Source: Verrucomicrobia bacterium UBA3761 (lineage in GTDB: Bacteria; Verrucomicrobiota; Kiritimatiellia; RFP12; UBA1067). From it: a stretch of DNA of 14,270 bases. Positions 6,274 through 12,435 of the stretch are shown in pieces (positions within the stretch are counted from its first letter, which is position 1; the number at the start of each line of letters is the position of its first letter). The notes under the pieces were generated by a model. That model had not been told where the DNA came from. It saw only the letters and a program-made list of their open reading frames with translations, and did not search any database. Location: contig DFGB01000029.1 in the NCBI GenBank assembly GCA_002371135.1, forward strand, positions 19,939-34,208, written 5' to 3'. The translations under genes were made by a program, and so were the position numbers.

Positions 6274-7915
6274 ATTGAAGTTTGTCAGCAATCGTTTTTT
6301 CATCGCGCCACATCGAGGGCAGGGCGGAATCGAACGACGACTCCGCGAGAGGGACGGTGAAAAAGCTTTCGTATGGTTTGGCGCCGTTGAGGCCTTTGAT
6401 CGAGAAGGCGACCTCGCGGGTGCCGGCCGGGGCGCGGCCGTAGAGTTCCACAGATTCGCCGCGATACATGTTCTTGAGGCGTTGCGGGTATATTTCGGCG
6501 TTGGAAGAAGTGGTGAAGACGACGCGGATGTCGGAGAGGACTGGATCGCGGAAGCGTTCCGTGAGCGCCTCGAGGCCGCTGCCGGCGTTCCAGCGGCTGC
6601 CGCCGTAGATGAAACTCTCTCCGCGATTGCCGTGCGTGAGAATGTCGAGGAGCTCCTTGTTCGCATTCGCCTTTACGCCGTACATGTAGACGGAGACGAG
6701 GCCGTCGTTGAGGCGGGTGAAGCGCGAGAGGATTTGGGCGGTCTGGCTGACGCCCGAATTGGCGTCGCCGTCGGTCACGACCATGGCGACGAGCGGACGC
6801 GCCGGGTCGCGCGGCAGAGTGAGCACGGAGCGTATGGTGGCGAAGATGTCGGTGCGGCCGTGGGCGACGAGCTTGCCGAGCCAGCGGTCCGCGGCGGCGA
6901 AGCTGTCGACATTGCATTCCTGCCACGATTTGAACGCGTATGAAAACTTGTCGCGGAAGGCGACGAGATTGAAGCGGTCGCCGGAGTTGGTGACGGTGCG
7001 CAGGATGTTCGTCGCCGCTTCGCGGCAGCTTACGAGCCGGTCCTTGCCGATGGAGCCGGATGCGTCGAAGAGAACGACAATATCTTTGGGGATTATCGGC
7101 AAATCCTGTCGCGGCTGGAATTTGACGGAGAAGTACAACCAGTCGCCCTCTTGTGCGCTTGCGGTGGAGAACGAAACGAACTTTTCGAGCTCACCGGCGT
7201 CTTGGACGTTGAGCAGATTGCGGACGGCCTGCTTCTCGGTTTCGACGATACGCTCGTTCACTTCCGGCATGACTTCGGTCTCCGGCTTGAACTGGAGGGC
7301 GGAGTTGCCTTCTAGCGGGTTTGCAAGATCAGTCGCAACGGCGGCGTCGGGGAGGGGGATGTCAAGCTCGTCTTCGACGCTGGGGGCTTCGAATTCCGGG
7401 ACGATTTCTTGGGCGGAGGCAAGCGCCGGCGCGGCGGAGACTGGCGTCTGAGAGGTGCTTGCGACGGTCGGCATCAGCCCCGGCACGTGCGTGCCTTCGA
7501 TGGGCGTGACGAAAATCTCGCTCTTGTCCATCACTTTGATTTTCTCGGCGACGCTCGGGCCCATTTCGACTTCCGGGACGGGCAGTTCGAGGCTGGAGGG
7601 GTCGACTTCCGGCGCGGCTGGGACCGGGATGGAGTCCGGGGTTTCGAGATTCTGCGGCAGCGCGACGGGGCTTTCCGCGACGGCGCTCGGGCTTTCGCGC
7701 AGGGCTTCGAGGTCCTTCATCACTTCGATGCGGATCATCTCGGCTTCCGGCGGCCTCTCGCGCATGGTCATGGGTCCGCGCTGATGGGCGCGATGCGCGG
7801 AGGTGGTTACCTCGGCCATCACCTGCGGCCGCATGTAATACATGAGGCCGATGTGCGTCGCGATCGAGAGAACGAGCGCGACGATGGCGACGTCTTGGCT
7901 GCGCTCGTGCGTCAT
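6272..7915 (-). CDS. VWA-domain protein with TonB-like membrane anchor and proline-rich linker
   Basis: This 547-residue protein has three parts. Residues 9-28 form one membrane helix after a short cytoplasmic tail, containing S17-IAT-H21; Ser and His with this spacing mark the TonB anchor helix, which contacts ExbB/ExbD. Residues 75-215 are rich in Pro, Glu, Val and Ala (for example PVPAAPEV, LELPVPEVEM), like the periplasmic linker of TonB. Residues 278-440 form a von Willebrand factor A domain with a complete metal site: DASGS (284-288), Thr355 in GRTD, and Asp382 in TDGD. After it, residues 455-525 (YPQRLKNMYRGESVELYGR) resemble the segment after VWA in inter-alpha-trypsin-inhibitor-like bacterial proteins. 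The start at 7915 overlaps the TPR gene stop as ATGA and has AAGGAG five bases upstream. It probably works with the TPR protein at the envelope. Its substrate is unknown, and no exbB, exbD or moxR gene is in view. Confidence 0.88.
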   Translation of the reverse strand: MTHERSQDVAIVALVLSIATHIGLMYYMRPQVMAEVTTSAHRAHQRGPMTMRERPPEAEMIRIEVMKDLEALRESPSAVAESPVALPQNLETPDSIPVPAAPEVDPSSLELPVPEVEMGPSVAEKIKVMDKSEIFVTPIEGTHVPGLMPTVASTSQTPVSAAPALASAQEIVPEFEAPSVEDELDIPLPDAAVATDLANPLEGNSALQFKPETEVMPEVNERIVETEKQAVRNLLNVQDAGELEKFVSFSTASAQEGDWLYFSVKFQPRQDLPIIPKDIVVLFDASGSIGKDRLVSCREAATNILRTVTNSGDRFNLVAFRDKFSYAFKSWQECNVDSFAAADRWLGKLVAHGRTDIFATIRSVLTLPRDPARPLVAMVVTDGDANSGVSQTAQILSRFTRLNDGLVSVYMYGVKANANKELLDILTHGNRGESFIYGGSRWNAGSGLEALTERFRDPVLSDIRVVFTTSSNAEIYPQRLKNMYRGESVELYGRAPAGTREVAFSIKGLNGAKPYESFFTVPLAESSFDSALPSMWRDEKTIADKLQ

Positions 7916-9900
7916 TTGGACTCCTTGCTTTGGGCGTCGTCTAGGATTTTCTGCGCCTCGGAGGTGATGGCGTCGTCGTCGAAGAGAGTGATGACCACGG
8001 TGGCGTAGGCGCAGGCGTTCTGGGCGTCGCCGGCGAGGGCGGAGTTTTTGGCGAGCCAGAGATAGGCCTTGGCGCGGCGCGAGGGGTCGGAGCCGCTGAG
8101 CGCGACGGCCTCGCGCAGGGCGGCGTCGGCCTTGGCCGTATTGCCGTCCTTCGATTCGAGTATGCCGAGCGCGAGGGCGGCGTCAGGGGCGTCTTCGGTT
8201 TTGGCGTCTTCGGACATGGCGGTTCTATACGCCTCCAGGGCGGCGGCGTAGGAGCCGCGCATTTCTTCCGCGGCGCCTTCGAGGGCTTTGGCGGCCTGGC
8301 GCCACTGGGGTGTGTCGGCCTTGGCGAAAAGGGCCTTCGCGCAGGCGATCGCCTCTTCGGTGGCGTCCTCGCCTTCGGTCGCATAGAGGAGGAAGCGGCC
8401 GACGGAACGGATCTTGGCGGCGCTCATCCTTTCGCAGGCGCCTTCGCGCACGAGCTGGCGGTAGGCGTCCTTTGCGGCTTTGACGTTGTCGAGCTTGAAC
8501 TCCATGTCGGCGAGCATCAGCCGCGCTTCGCGGTTCTGGTCGAGCGTGAGCTTGCCGCTGTCCAGGGCCTTGCGCAGCATCGGCGCGCCCTCCTGTTCGT
8601 GGCCGAGCATGAACGAAGCGAGGCCGCGCCAGTAGAGCGCCTCGGCTTCGTTCTTCAATTTGCCGGACGCGAGCGCTTCGGCGAGCGAGAGTTCGGCCGA
8701 GGACCACTTGGCCTGGCGTATGTCTATGAGCGCCTTCCTGTATGCGGCCTCGGCGGCTTCGCTCGTGCCGGGACGGCCTGTCGCAATCCCGGCATAGACG
8801 GCGAGCGCGTCTTCGTCGCGCCCCGCCTTTTCGTAGGCCCAGCCGAGGCGCAACTTGTCGAGCGTGTCGCCGGAGAGGTTCGCGCCGCGCAAGGCGGCGT
8901 CGATCGCCTTGGAAGCGTCGTCGCCCTTGCCGGCCTCCTCGAAATCCATGCGCGCCAGCGGCAACTCCACGGCTTCCCTGTAGCGGCCCTGCGGATGCTG
9001 TTCGAGGTATTTCGTCATTCGCTCGCGGGCCTGGGCGCGGTCGCCAATCGCATATGCGCAGGCGGCGAGAAGGTAGTCGGCGTCGTCGCTGCCGCCGTCG
9101 CCGCAAAGCGCCGCCGCGTCGGCGTATTTGCCGGACATGTAATCGCTCCAGGCCGCCATCGTCTTTGCAGACGCGGCGCGCTCGTCGCCGGGGTAGATCT
9201 GGAGATAGCGGCGGAAGATGCGCGAGGAATCGCCGTAGCGTTTGTCGCCATACGTGCGGATGCCCGCCATGTAGAGGGCCTTGCGGGCGAGTTCGGGATC
9301 GCTTTTCGCCTGGGAGAAATGTATTTCCACGAGTTCGCGCGTGGCGGTGCGGCGGACCGCCGGGTCCGGGTCGTCGCTCGTGAGCGTGGCGTGGGAGAAT
9401 TTGGCGTAAAGGGCGTATTTACCCTTGGGATCGACCTTGAGGGAAGCGGCGAAGGCCTCTGCATTGTTGTCGAGGACGCCGAGGTGGTAGAGGGCGGCGG
9501 CGCGGATTTCCGCCGGGACTTTGTCGGAATCGAGGGTCTTCAATTCGGCGCGCATCTCGTCCTTCGTGCCGGCGAGGGCTTTCTGGAGGCGCGCACGGTC
9601 GGCGTGGCGCGAAACGGGCCAGCGCCGCAGGAGTTCTGCATAGAGTTCGCGGGCGCGCGGCTTGTTGCCGAGGGCGCGTTCGCATTCGGCAAGGCGGTAG
9701 ACGAGTTCCTCGGCGGAGACCTCCTTCTCGCCGCGCAACGCTTCATATTCGGCTTTCGCGAGCGAAACCTTGCCGCGTTCGAAAAGCCGGTCTGCCATGA
9801 CCAGCCTGTCGCCCGGCGCAATCGCAAGCGCCCCGCCGGCGGCCTGCAACGCTACCGCCACAGCCGCCACCGCACAGAATATTCGATGCTCTTTTTGCAT
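7912..9900 (-). CDS. Exported TPR-repeat protein
   Basis: I chose the ATG at 9900 (662 residues, MQKEHRIF...). The longer form from 9915 would begin two bases after the -10 box, so it is unlikely to be inside the mRNA. The N-terminus is a signal peptide: basic start, hydrophobic stretch from IFCAVAAVAVA, and a likely cut after GGALA. The rest is helical and built from tetratricopeptide-like units, for example VYRLAECERALGNKPRARELY, FRRYLQIYPGDERAA, LGWAYEKAGRDEDALAVYA and LYWRGLASFMLGHEQEGAPML. Such proteins act as periplasmic scaffolds, as in YbgF/CpoB- and BamD-like proteins. It is the first gene of the minus-strand operon and overlaps the VWA gene by four bases, so the two products are probably partners. 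No enzymatic motif is seen. Confidence 0.88.
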   Translation of the reverse strand: MQKEHRIFCAVAAVAVALQAAGGALAIAPGDRLVMADRLFERGKVSLAKAEYEALRGEKEVSAEELVYRLAECERALGNKPRARELYAELLRRWPVSRHADRARLQKALAGTKDEMRAELKTLDSDKVPAEIRAAALYHLGVLDNNAEAFAASLKVDPKGKYALYAKFSHATLTSDDPDPAVRRTATRELVEIHFSQAKSDPELARKALYMAGIRTYGDKRYGDSSRIFRRYLQIYPGDERAASAKTMAAWSDYMSGKYADAAALCGDGGSDDADYLLAACAYAIGDRAQARERMTKYLEQHPQGRYREAVELPLARMDFEEAGKGDDASKAIDAALRGANLSGDTLDKLRLGWAYEKAGRDEDALAVYAGIATGRPGTSEAAEAAYRKALIDIRQAKWSSAELSLAEALASGKLKNEAEALYWRGLASFMLGHEQEGAPMLRKALDSGKLTLDQNREARLMLADMEFKLDNVKAAKDAYRQLVREGACERMSAAKIRSVGRFLLYATEGEDATEEAIACAKALFAKADTPQWRQAAKALEGAAEEMRGSYAAALEAYRTAMSEDAKTEDAPDAALALGILESKDGNTAKADAALREAVALSGSDPSRRAKAYLWLAKNSALAGDAQNACAYATVVITLFDDDAITSEAQKILDDAQSKESK
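7921..7926 (-). promoter_or_regulatory. Shine-Dalgarno AAGGAG of the VWA gene
   Basis: AAGGAG lies five bases before the ATG at 7915, inside the 3' end of the TPR gene. Together with the ATGA overlap it points to coupled translation of the TPR and VWA proteins in similar amounts. Confidence 0.85.
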
Positions 9901-9917
9901 ATGATCGTCGGCCATAC

Positions 9918-9947
9918 ATTATACCATTTCCACCCCCGTCCGGTCAA
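9918..9947 (-). promoter_or_regulatory. Sigma70-type promoter of the TPR-VWA operon
   Basis: On the minus strand TTGACC (9947-9942) and TATAAT (9923-9918) are 18 bases apart. TGG directly before the -10 gives an extended -10, TGGTATAAT. Transcription should start near 9911, about 11 bases before the ATG at 9900, with no Shine-Dalgarno in that leader. The core AAATGGTATAATG is the same 13 bases as in the divergent promoter at 10216-10244. Confidence 0.82.
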
Positions 9948-9971
9948 GGGAGACGAAACCGCTCCCAAGCA

Positions 9972-9999
9972 AGTAGGAAGTAGAAGGCAGGAAGTAGGA
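9972..9999. repeat. Heptamer array AGTAGRA x4 in the divergent region
   Basis: Units are AGTAGGA, AGTAGAA, GGCAGGA (diverged) and AGTAGGA. This is the same family as the array upstream of ilvD at 5502-5536, 4.4 kb away. Confidence 0.8.
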
Positions 10000-10025
10000 G
10001 AGCCCTGGCGACAAGGAATATCCCC

Positions 10026-10051
10026 CAGCCGAAGGCTGTCCGCGAAGCGGA
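10026..10051. repeat. Two adjoining 13-base palindromes, each with a GAA loop
   Basis: CAGCCGAAGGCTG (10026-10038) and TCCGCGAAGCGGA (10039-10051) are perfect stems of five pairs around GAA, with no base between them. Their form resembles REP-type elements. They lie outside both predicted transcripts, so they are not terminators of the neighbouring genes. Confidence 0.8.
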
Positions 10052-10066
10052 TGCCCTTGCGGGGGT

Positions 10067-10084
10067 GCGCGGCTTCAGCCGCGC
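10067..10084. repeat. Perfect 18-base palindrome, GCGGCT core
   Basis: GCGCGGCT and AGCCGCGC pair over eight bases around TC. The core CGCGGCT/AGCCGCG is shared with the next palindrome (10102-10121), which points to two copies of one REP-like element. Confidence 0.82.
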
Positions 10085-10101
10085 TAGGTCAAATGCGGGG
10101 G

Positions 10102-10121
10102 GGCGCGGCTAAAGCCGCGCC
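10102..10121. repeat. Perfect 20-base palindrome, GCGGCT core
   Basis: GGCGCGGCT and AGCCGCGCC pair over nine bases around AA. A run of G (10096-10103) precedes it. It is the strongest hairpin of the cluster and is related in sequence to 10067-10084. Confidence 0.83.
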
Positions 10122-10155
10122 TCCTTGGTGCTACGGTCCTTCGTGGCACACCCGC

Positions 10156-10190
10156 AGGACTTAGGACTTATGACGAAAGGACGAAAGGAC
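10156..10190. repeat. Short tandem repeats AGGACTT x2 and GACGAAAG x2
   Basis: AGGACTT occurs at 10156-10162 and 10163-10169. GACGAAAG follows at 10172-10179 and 10180-10187, with GAC beginning a third copy. They are two more 7- and 8-base repeat types close to the plus-strand promoter. Confidence 0.75.
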
Positions 10191-10215
10191 ATTTCCACAT
10201 TGCCCGAATGGGGAG

Positions 10216-10244
10216 TTGAGAAAAACCATCGCAAATGGTATAAT
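10216..10244 (+). promoter_or_regulatory. Sigma70-type promoter of the esterase-GH5 operon, predicted leaderless mRNA
   Basis: TTGAGA (10216-10221), a 17-base spacer and TATAAT (10239-10244), with TGG before the -10 as an extended -10, make a near-consensus promoter. Transcription should begin about seven bases after the -10, at or next to the ATG at 10251. The mRNA would then have little or no leader, which agrees with the lack of a Shine-Dalgarno sequence. Confidence 0.85.
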
Positions 10245-10250
10245 GGCGGC

Positions 10251-12425
10251 ATGAAAAAAACGAGATGTGCAATTTTCGCCCTGCTGGCCGCGGTGGCGTT
10301 CGCGAGGGCGCAGGCGATGGATAGCTCCACCAAGTTCACCATCGATGGATCTCACGGGAAGCTTTCCGCCATTCTGCGCATGCCAGACGGCGCGCGCTCC
10401 GGCGCCAAATACCCGGTGGCTGTGATGTGCCACGGGTTCGGCGGCGACAAATGCGAACACTTTGGAATGTTCAAGGATTTCGCCGACGCGCTCGCGCAGC
10501 GCGGCGTGGCCTCGGTGCGATTCGATTTCAACGGTCACGGCGAGAGCGAAGGCGCGATGCGCGATATGACGGTGCCAAATGAAATCGAAGACGCCAAGCG
10601 CGTTATTGAATGGGTGCGCAAGCGGCCGTGGTGCAATGGCGAGGTGTCGCTTGCCGGGCATTCGCAGGGAGGCGTCGTGGCGGCGATGACCGCAGGAGAG
10701 CTCGGTTCGCCGGCGATTTCGCGCCTCGTGCTGCTCGCGCCGGCCTGCGTCCTCAAGGACGACGCGCTCGCGGGTTGCACTTTGGGCTCGCGGTACGACC
10801 CGCAGAATCCGCCAGAGGTCGTCAAGGTGGGCAGGAACGAGGTCGGGCGCAAGTTCATCAAGACCGCCCAGAAGCTGAAGATATTCGAGACGGCGCGCAA
10901 ATTCACCGGAAGCGTCTGCCTCATCCACGGCACGGCAGACCCCATCGCCAAGACCGCACATGTCGAGCGGCTTCACAAGGAATACAAGAACAGCGAAATG
11001 CATCTCATGCCCGGCGACGACCACGTGTTTTCGCATACGCTCAAGGACGTTGTGCAAATTGTCGCAGGGTTTATAGGGAAGAGGGAAGAGGGAAGGGGGA
11101 AGAGGGAAGAGGGAAGAGACGGGCGGGCCGCGCTTGACGGCGCGACGCTCAAGGGCGTGACGGACAAGGCCCCGTGTTCCTACAAGAAGGGCGAGGCGAT
11201 CGTGTTCACGTTCTCGCTTGAAGGCGAGGGCATCCAGGATGCGGCGCTCAATGGCCTTTCGCTCAAGTGGAAGCGCCGCGGCGACGACGGCGTCGTCGAA
11301 GAGGGGACTATGCCGCTCAAGCGCGGCGGCATGAAGGTGAAGACGTCGCTCGCGAAACCCGGGTTCGTGCACCTCGAAGCGCGGGTGGTCGATGCGAGCG
11401 GCGCGACGGTCAAGCGCGACGGCAAAACCGGCGCGAGGAGCTGCACCGGCCGCGACGAGGTGTCGTTCACGGGCGGCGCGGGCGTGGCGATTGGCGAACT
11501 CAGGCAGGGCGTCGCAGAGCCAAAGGATTTCAACGCCCGCTGGAAAGCCGCGCTCGCGCGGCTCTTGCGCGAGAAGCCGGTCGATAAAAACACGCTCGCC
11601 TCATTCATGCGCGATGTGGGCGAGGGGCGGCATTTCGAATGCTACGAGGTGGCTGTTCCGAGCTACGGCCCGGGGTGGAGCGACTGCCGCGCCACGGCAT
11701 ATCTCACTATGCCGAAGAACGCCAAGCCCGGTTCGCTCAAGGCGCGCGTGACGTTCGACGGCTACGGGATATACAGACAGTCGCGCCCGGGGTGGTGCGA
11801 CAACGGGTGGATCGACCTCCACGTCAACGCGCACGGGCTATATCCGCTTGAAATGAGCGACGGCGAGTTCGAGGCGTTCAAGCGCGATGTAATCGAAGCG
11901 CGCGGCGGGTATGGCTTCAACGAAGAGGACAACAAGGATTTCGAGAAGGCGTATTTCTTCGGGATGGCGATGCGGGCGGTTTCGGCGACGACGTTCCTCT
12001 GCGAATATGTGAAGACGCGTCCGGAGTGGGACGGCAAGACGCTGATCACGACCGGCGGCAGCCAGGGCGGTTTGCAGGCGACATGGGCCGCCGCGCTTGT
12101 CAAGGGCGTGAGCGGCCTCAGGATCCACGTGCCATGGTGCTGCGACCTCGGCGGCGTCGATGCGGGACGCATGGGCGGCTGGCGTCCGCGCTACACCGAA
12201 GCGCTCGGCTACTACGATCCCGTCAATCTCGCAAAGCGCTTGCGGAGCGCGCAGACGAAAGAGATATACCGCTCCGCGCTCGGCGACTACGTCGCGCCGC
12301 CGAGCACCCATGCCGTCCTCTACAATGCGATGCGAGGCCTCAAGTCGATAGAGTTCCGCCAGGGCGGCGACCACTACGACGACCCCGAGGCGTACGAGCA
12401 GAAACAGGTCTTTCAAGCCCCCTAG
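10251..12425 (+). CDS. Exported two-domain esterase: alpha/beta hydrolase joined to CE7-like acetyl xylan esterase
   Basis: I start at 10251 (724 residues, MKKTRCAIFALLAAVAFARAQA, a clear signal peptide); the longer frame from 10125 would begin upstream of the promoter. Residues 25-274 are an alpha/beta hydrolase of the cinnamoyl/feruloyl esterase kind: MCHGFGG, FDFNGHGESEG, nucleophile Ser138 in GHSQGG, Asp230 in GTADPI and His258 in GDDHVFS. Residues 276-289 (GKREEGRGKREEGR) are encoded by a heptamer array and form the linker. Residues 300-460 look like beta-strand domains. Residues 465-724 match the CE7/AXE1 acetyl xylan esterase pattern: Ser604 in GGSQGG, Asp679 in LGDYVAPPST and His708 in GGDHYDD. 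Both catalytic sets seem complete. The enzyme probably removes feruloyl and acetyl groups from hemicellulose outside the cytoplasm. The GH5-like gene starts 10 bases after its stop. Confidence 0.9.
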   Translation: MKKTRCAIFALLAAVAFARAQAMDSSTKFTIDGSHGKLSAILRMPDGARSGAKYPVAVMCHGFGGDKCEHFGMFKDFADALAQRGVASVRFDFNGHGESEGAMRDMTVPNEIEDAKRVIEWVRKRPWCNGEVSLAGHSQGGVVAAMTAGELGSPAISRLVLLAPACVLKDDALAGCTLGSRYDPQNPPEVVKVGRNEVGRKFIKTAQKLKIFETARKFTGSVCLIHGTADPIAKTAHVERLHKEYKNSEMHLMPGDDHVFSHTLKDVVQIVAGFIGKREEGRGKREEGRDGRAALDGATLKGVTDKAPCSYKKGEAIVFTFSLEGEGIQDAALNGLSLKWKRRGDDGVVEEGTMPLKRGGMKVKTSLAKPGFVHLEARVVDASGATVKRDGKTGARSCTGRDEVSFTGGAGVAIGELRQGVAEPKDFNARWKAALARLLREKPVDKNTLASFMRDVGEGRHFECYEVAVPSYGPGWSDCRATAYLTMPKNAKPGSLKARVTFDGYGIYRQSRPGWCDNGWIDLHVNAHGLYPLEMSDGEFEAFKRDVIEARGGYGFNEEDNKDFEKAYFFGMAMRAVSATTFLCEYVKTRPEWDGKTLITTGGSQGGLQATWAAALVKGVSGLRIHVPWCCDLGGVDAGRMGGWRPRYTEALGYYDPVNLAKRLRSAQTKEIYRSALGDYVAPPSTHAVLYNAMRGLKSIEFRQGGDHYDDPEAYEQKQVFQAP
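11075..11116 (+). repeat. In-frame heptamer array AGGGAAG x6 encoding the interdomain linker
   Basis: Five AGGGAAG units and one GGGGAAG (fourth) fill 42 bases, exactly 14 codons (residues 276-289). Losing or gaining one unit shifts the frame. One alternative frame stops at TGA 11135-11137 and the other at TGA 11158-11160, so either shift would leave only the first hydrolase domain. The mRNA strand carries six G-runs separated by three or four bases. Confidence 0.92.
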
Positions 12426-12435
12426 GAAAAAATCG

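Larger units (their letters stand above)
9901..10250. other. Divergent intergenic region with two promoters, repeats and palindromes
   Basis: No gene is credible here; the long frames that cross it are antisense or out-of-phase extensions of the flanking genes. From left to right it holds the minus-strand promoter, an AGTAGRA heptamer array, four perfect palindromes, a doubled AGGACTT, a doubled GACGAAAG and the plus-strand promoter. Bases between about 9948 and 10215 lie upstream of both promoters and are outside both predicted transcripts. Confidence 0.8.

Noticed and set aside
9901..9915. Longer start of the TPR gene at 9915
   Set aside because: This ATG is two bases after the -10 box and so probably upstream of the transcription start; the ATG at 9900 gives a normal signal peptide. 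A leaderless start at 9915 cannot be fully excluded.
8599..10164. 521-codon open frame on the plus strand
   Set aside because: Antisense to the TPR gene, crosses the palindrome cluster and both promoters, and shows no domain, start signal or sensible composition.
10125..10250. Longer N-terminus of the esterase gene (start at 10125)
   Set aside because: These 42 codons lie across the promoter and repeats, upstream of the predicted transcription start. The protein from 10251 begins with a clean signal peptide.
10161..11372. 403-codon open frame on the minus strand
   Set aside because: Antisense to the esterase gene; its LFPLP repeats are just the reverse reading of the heptamer array.
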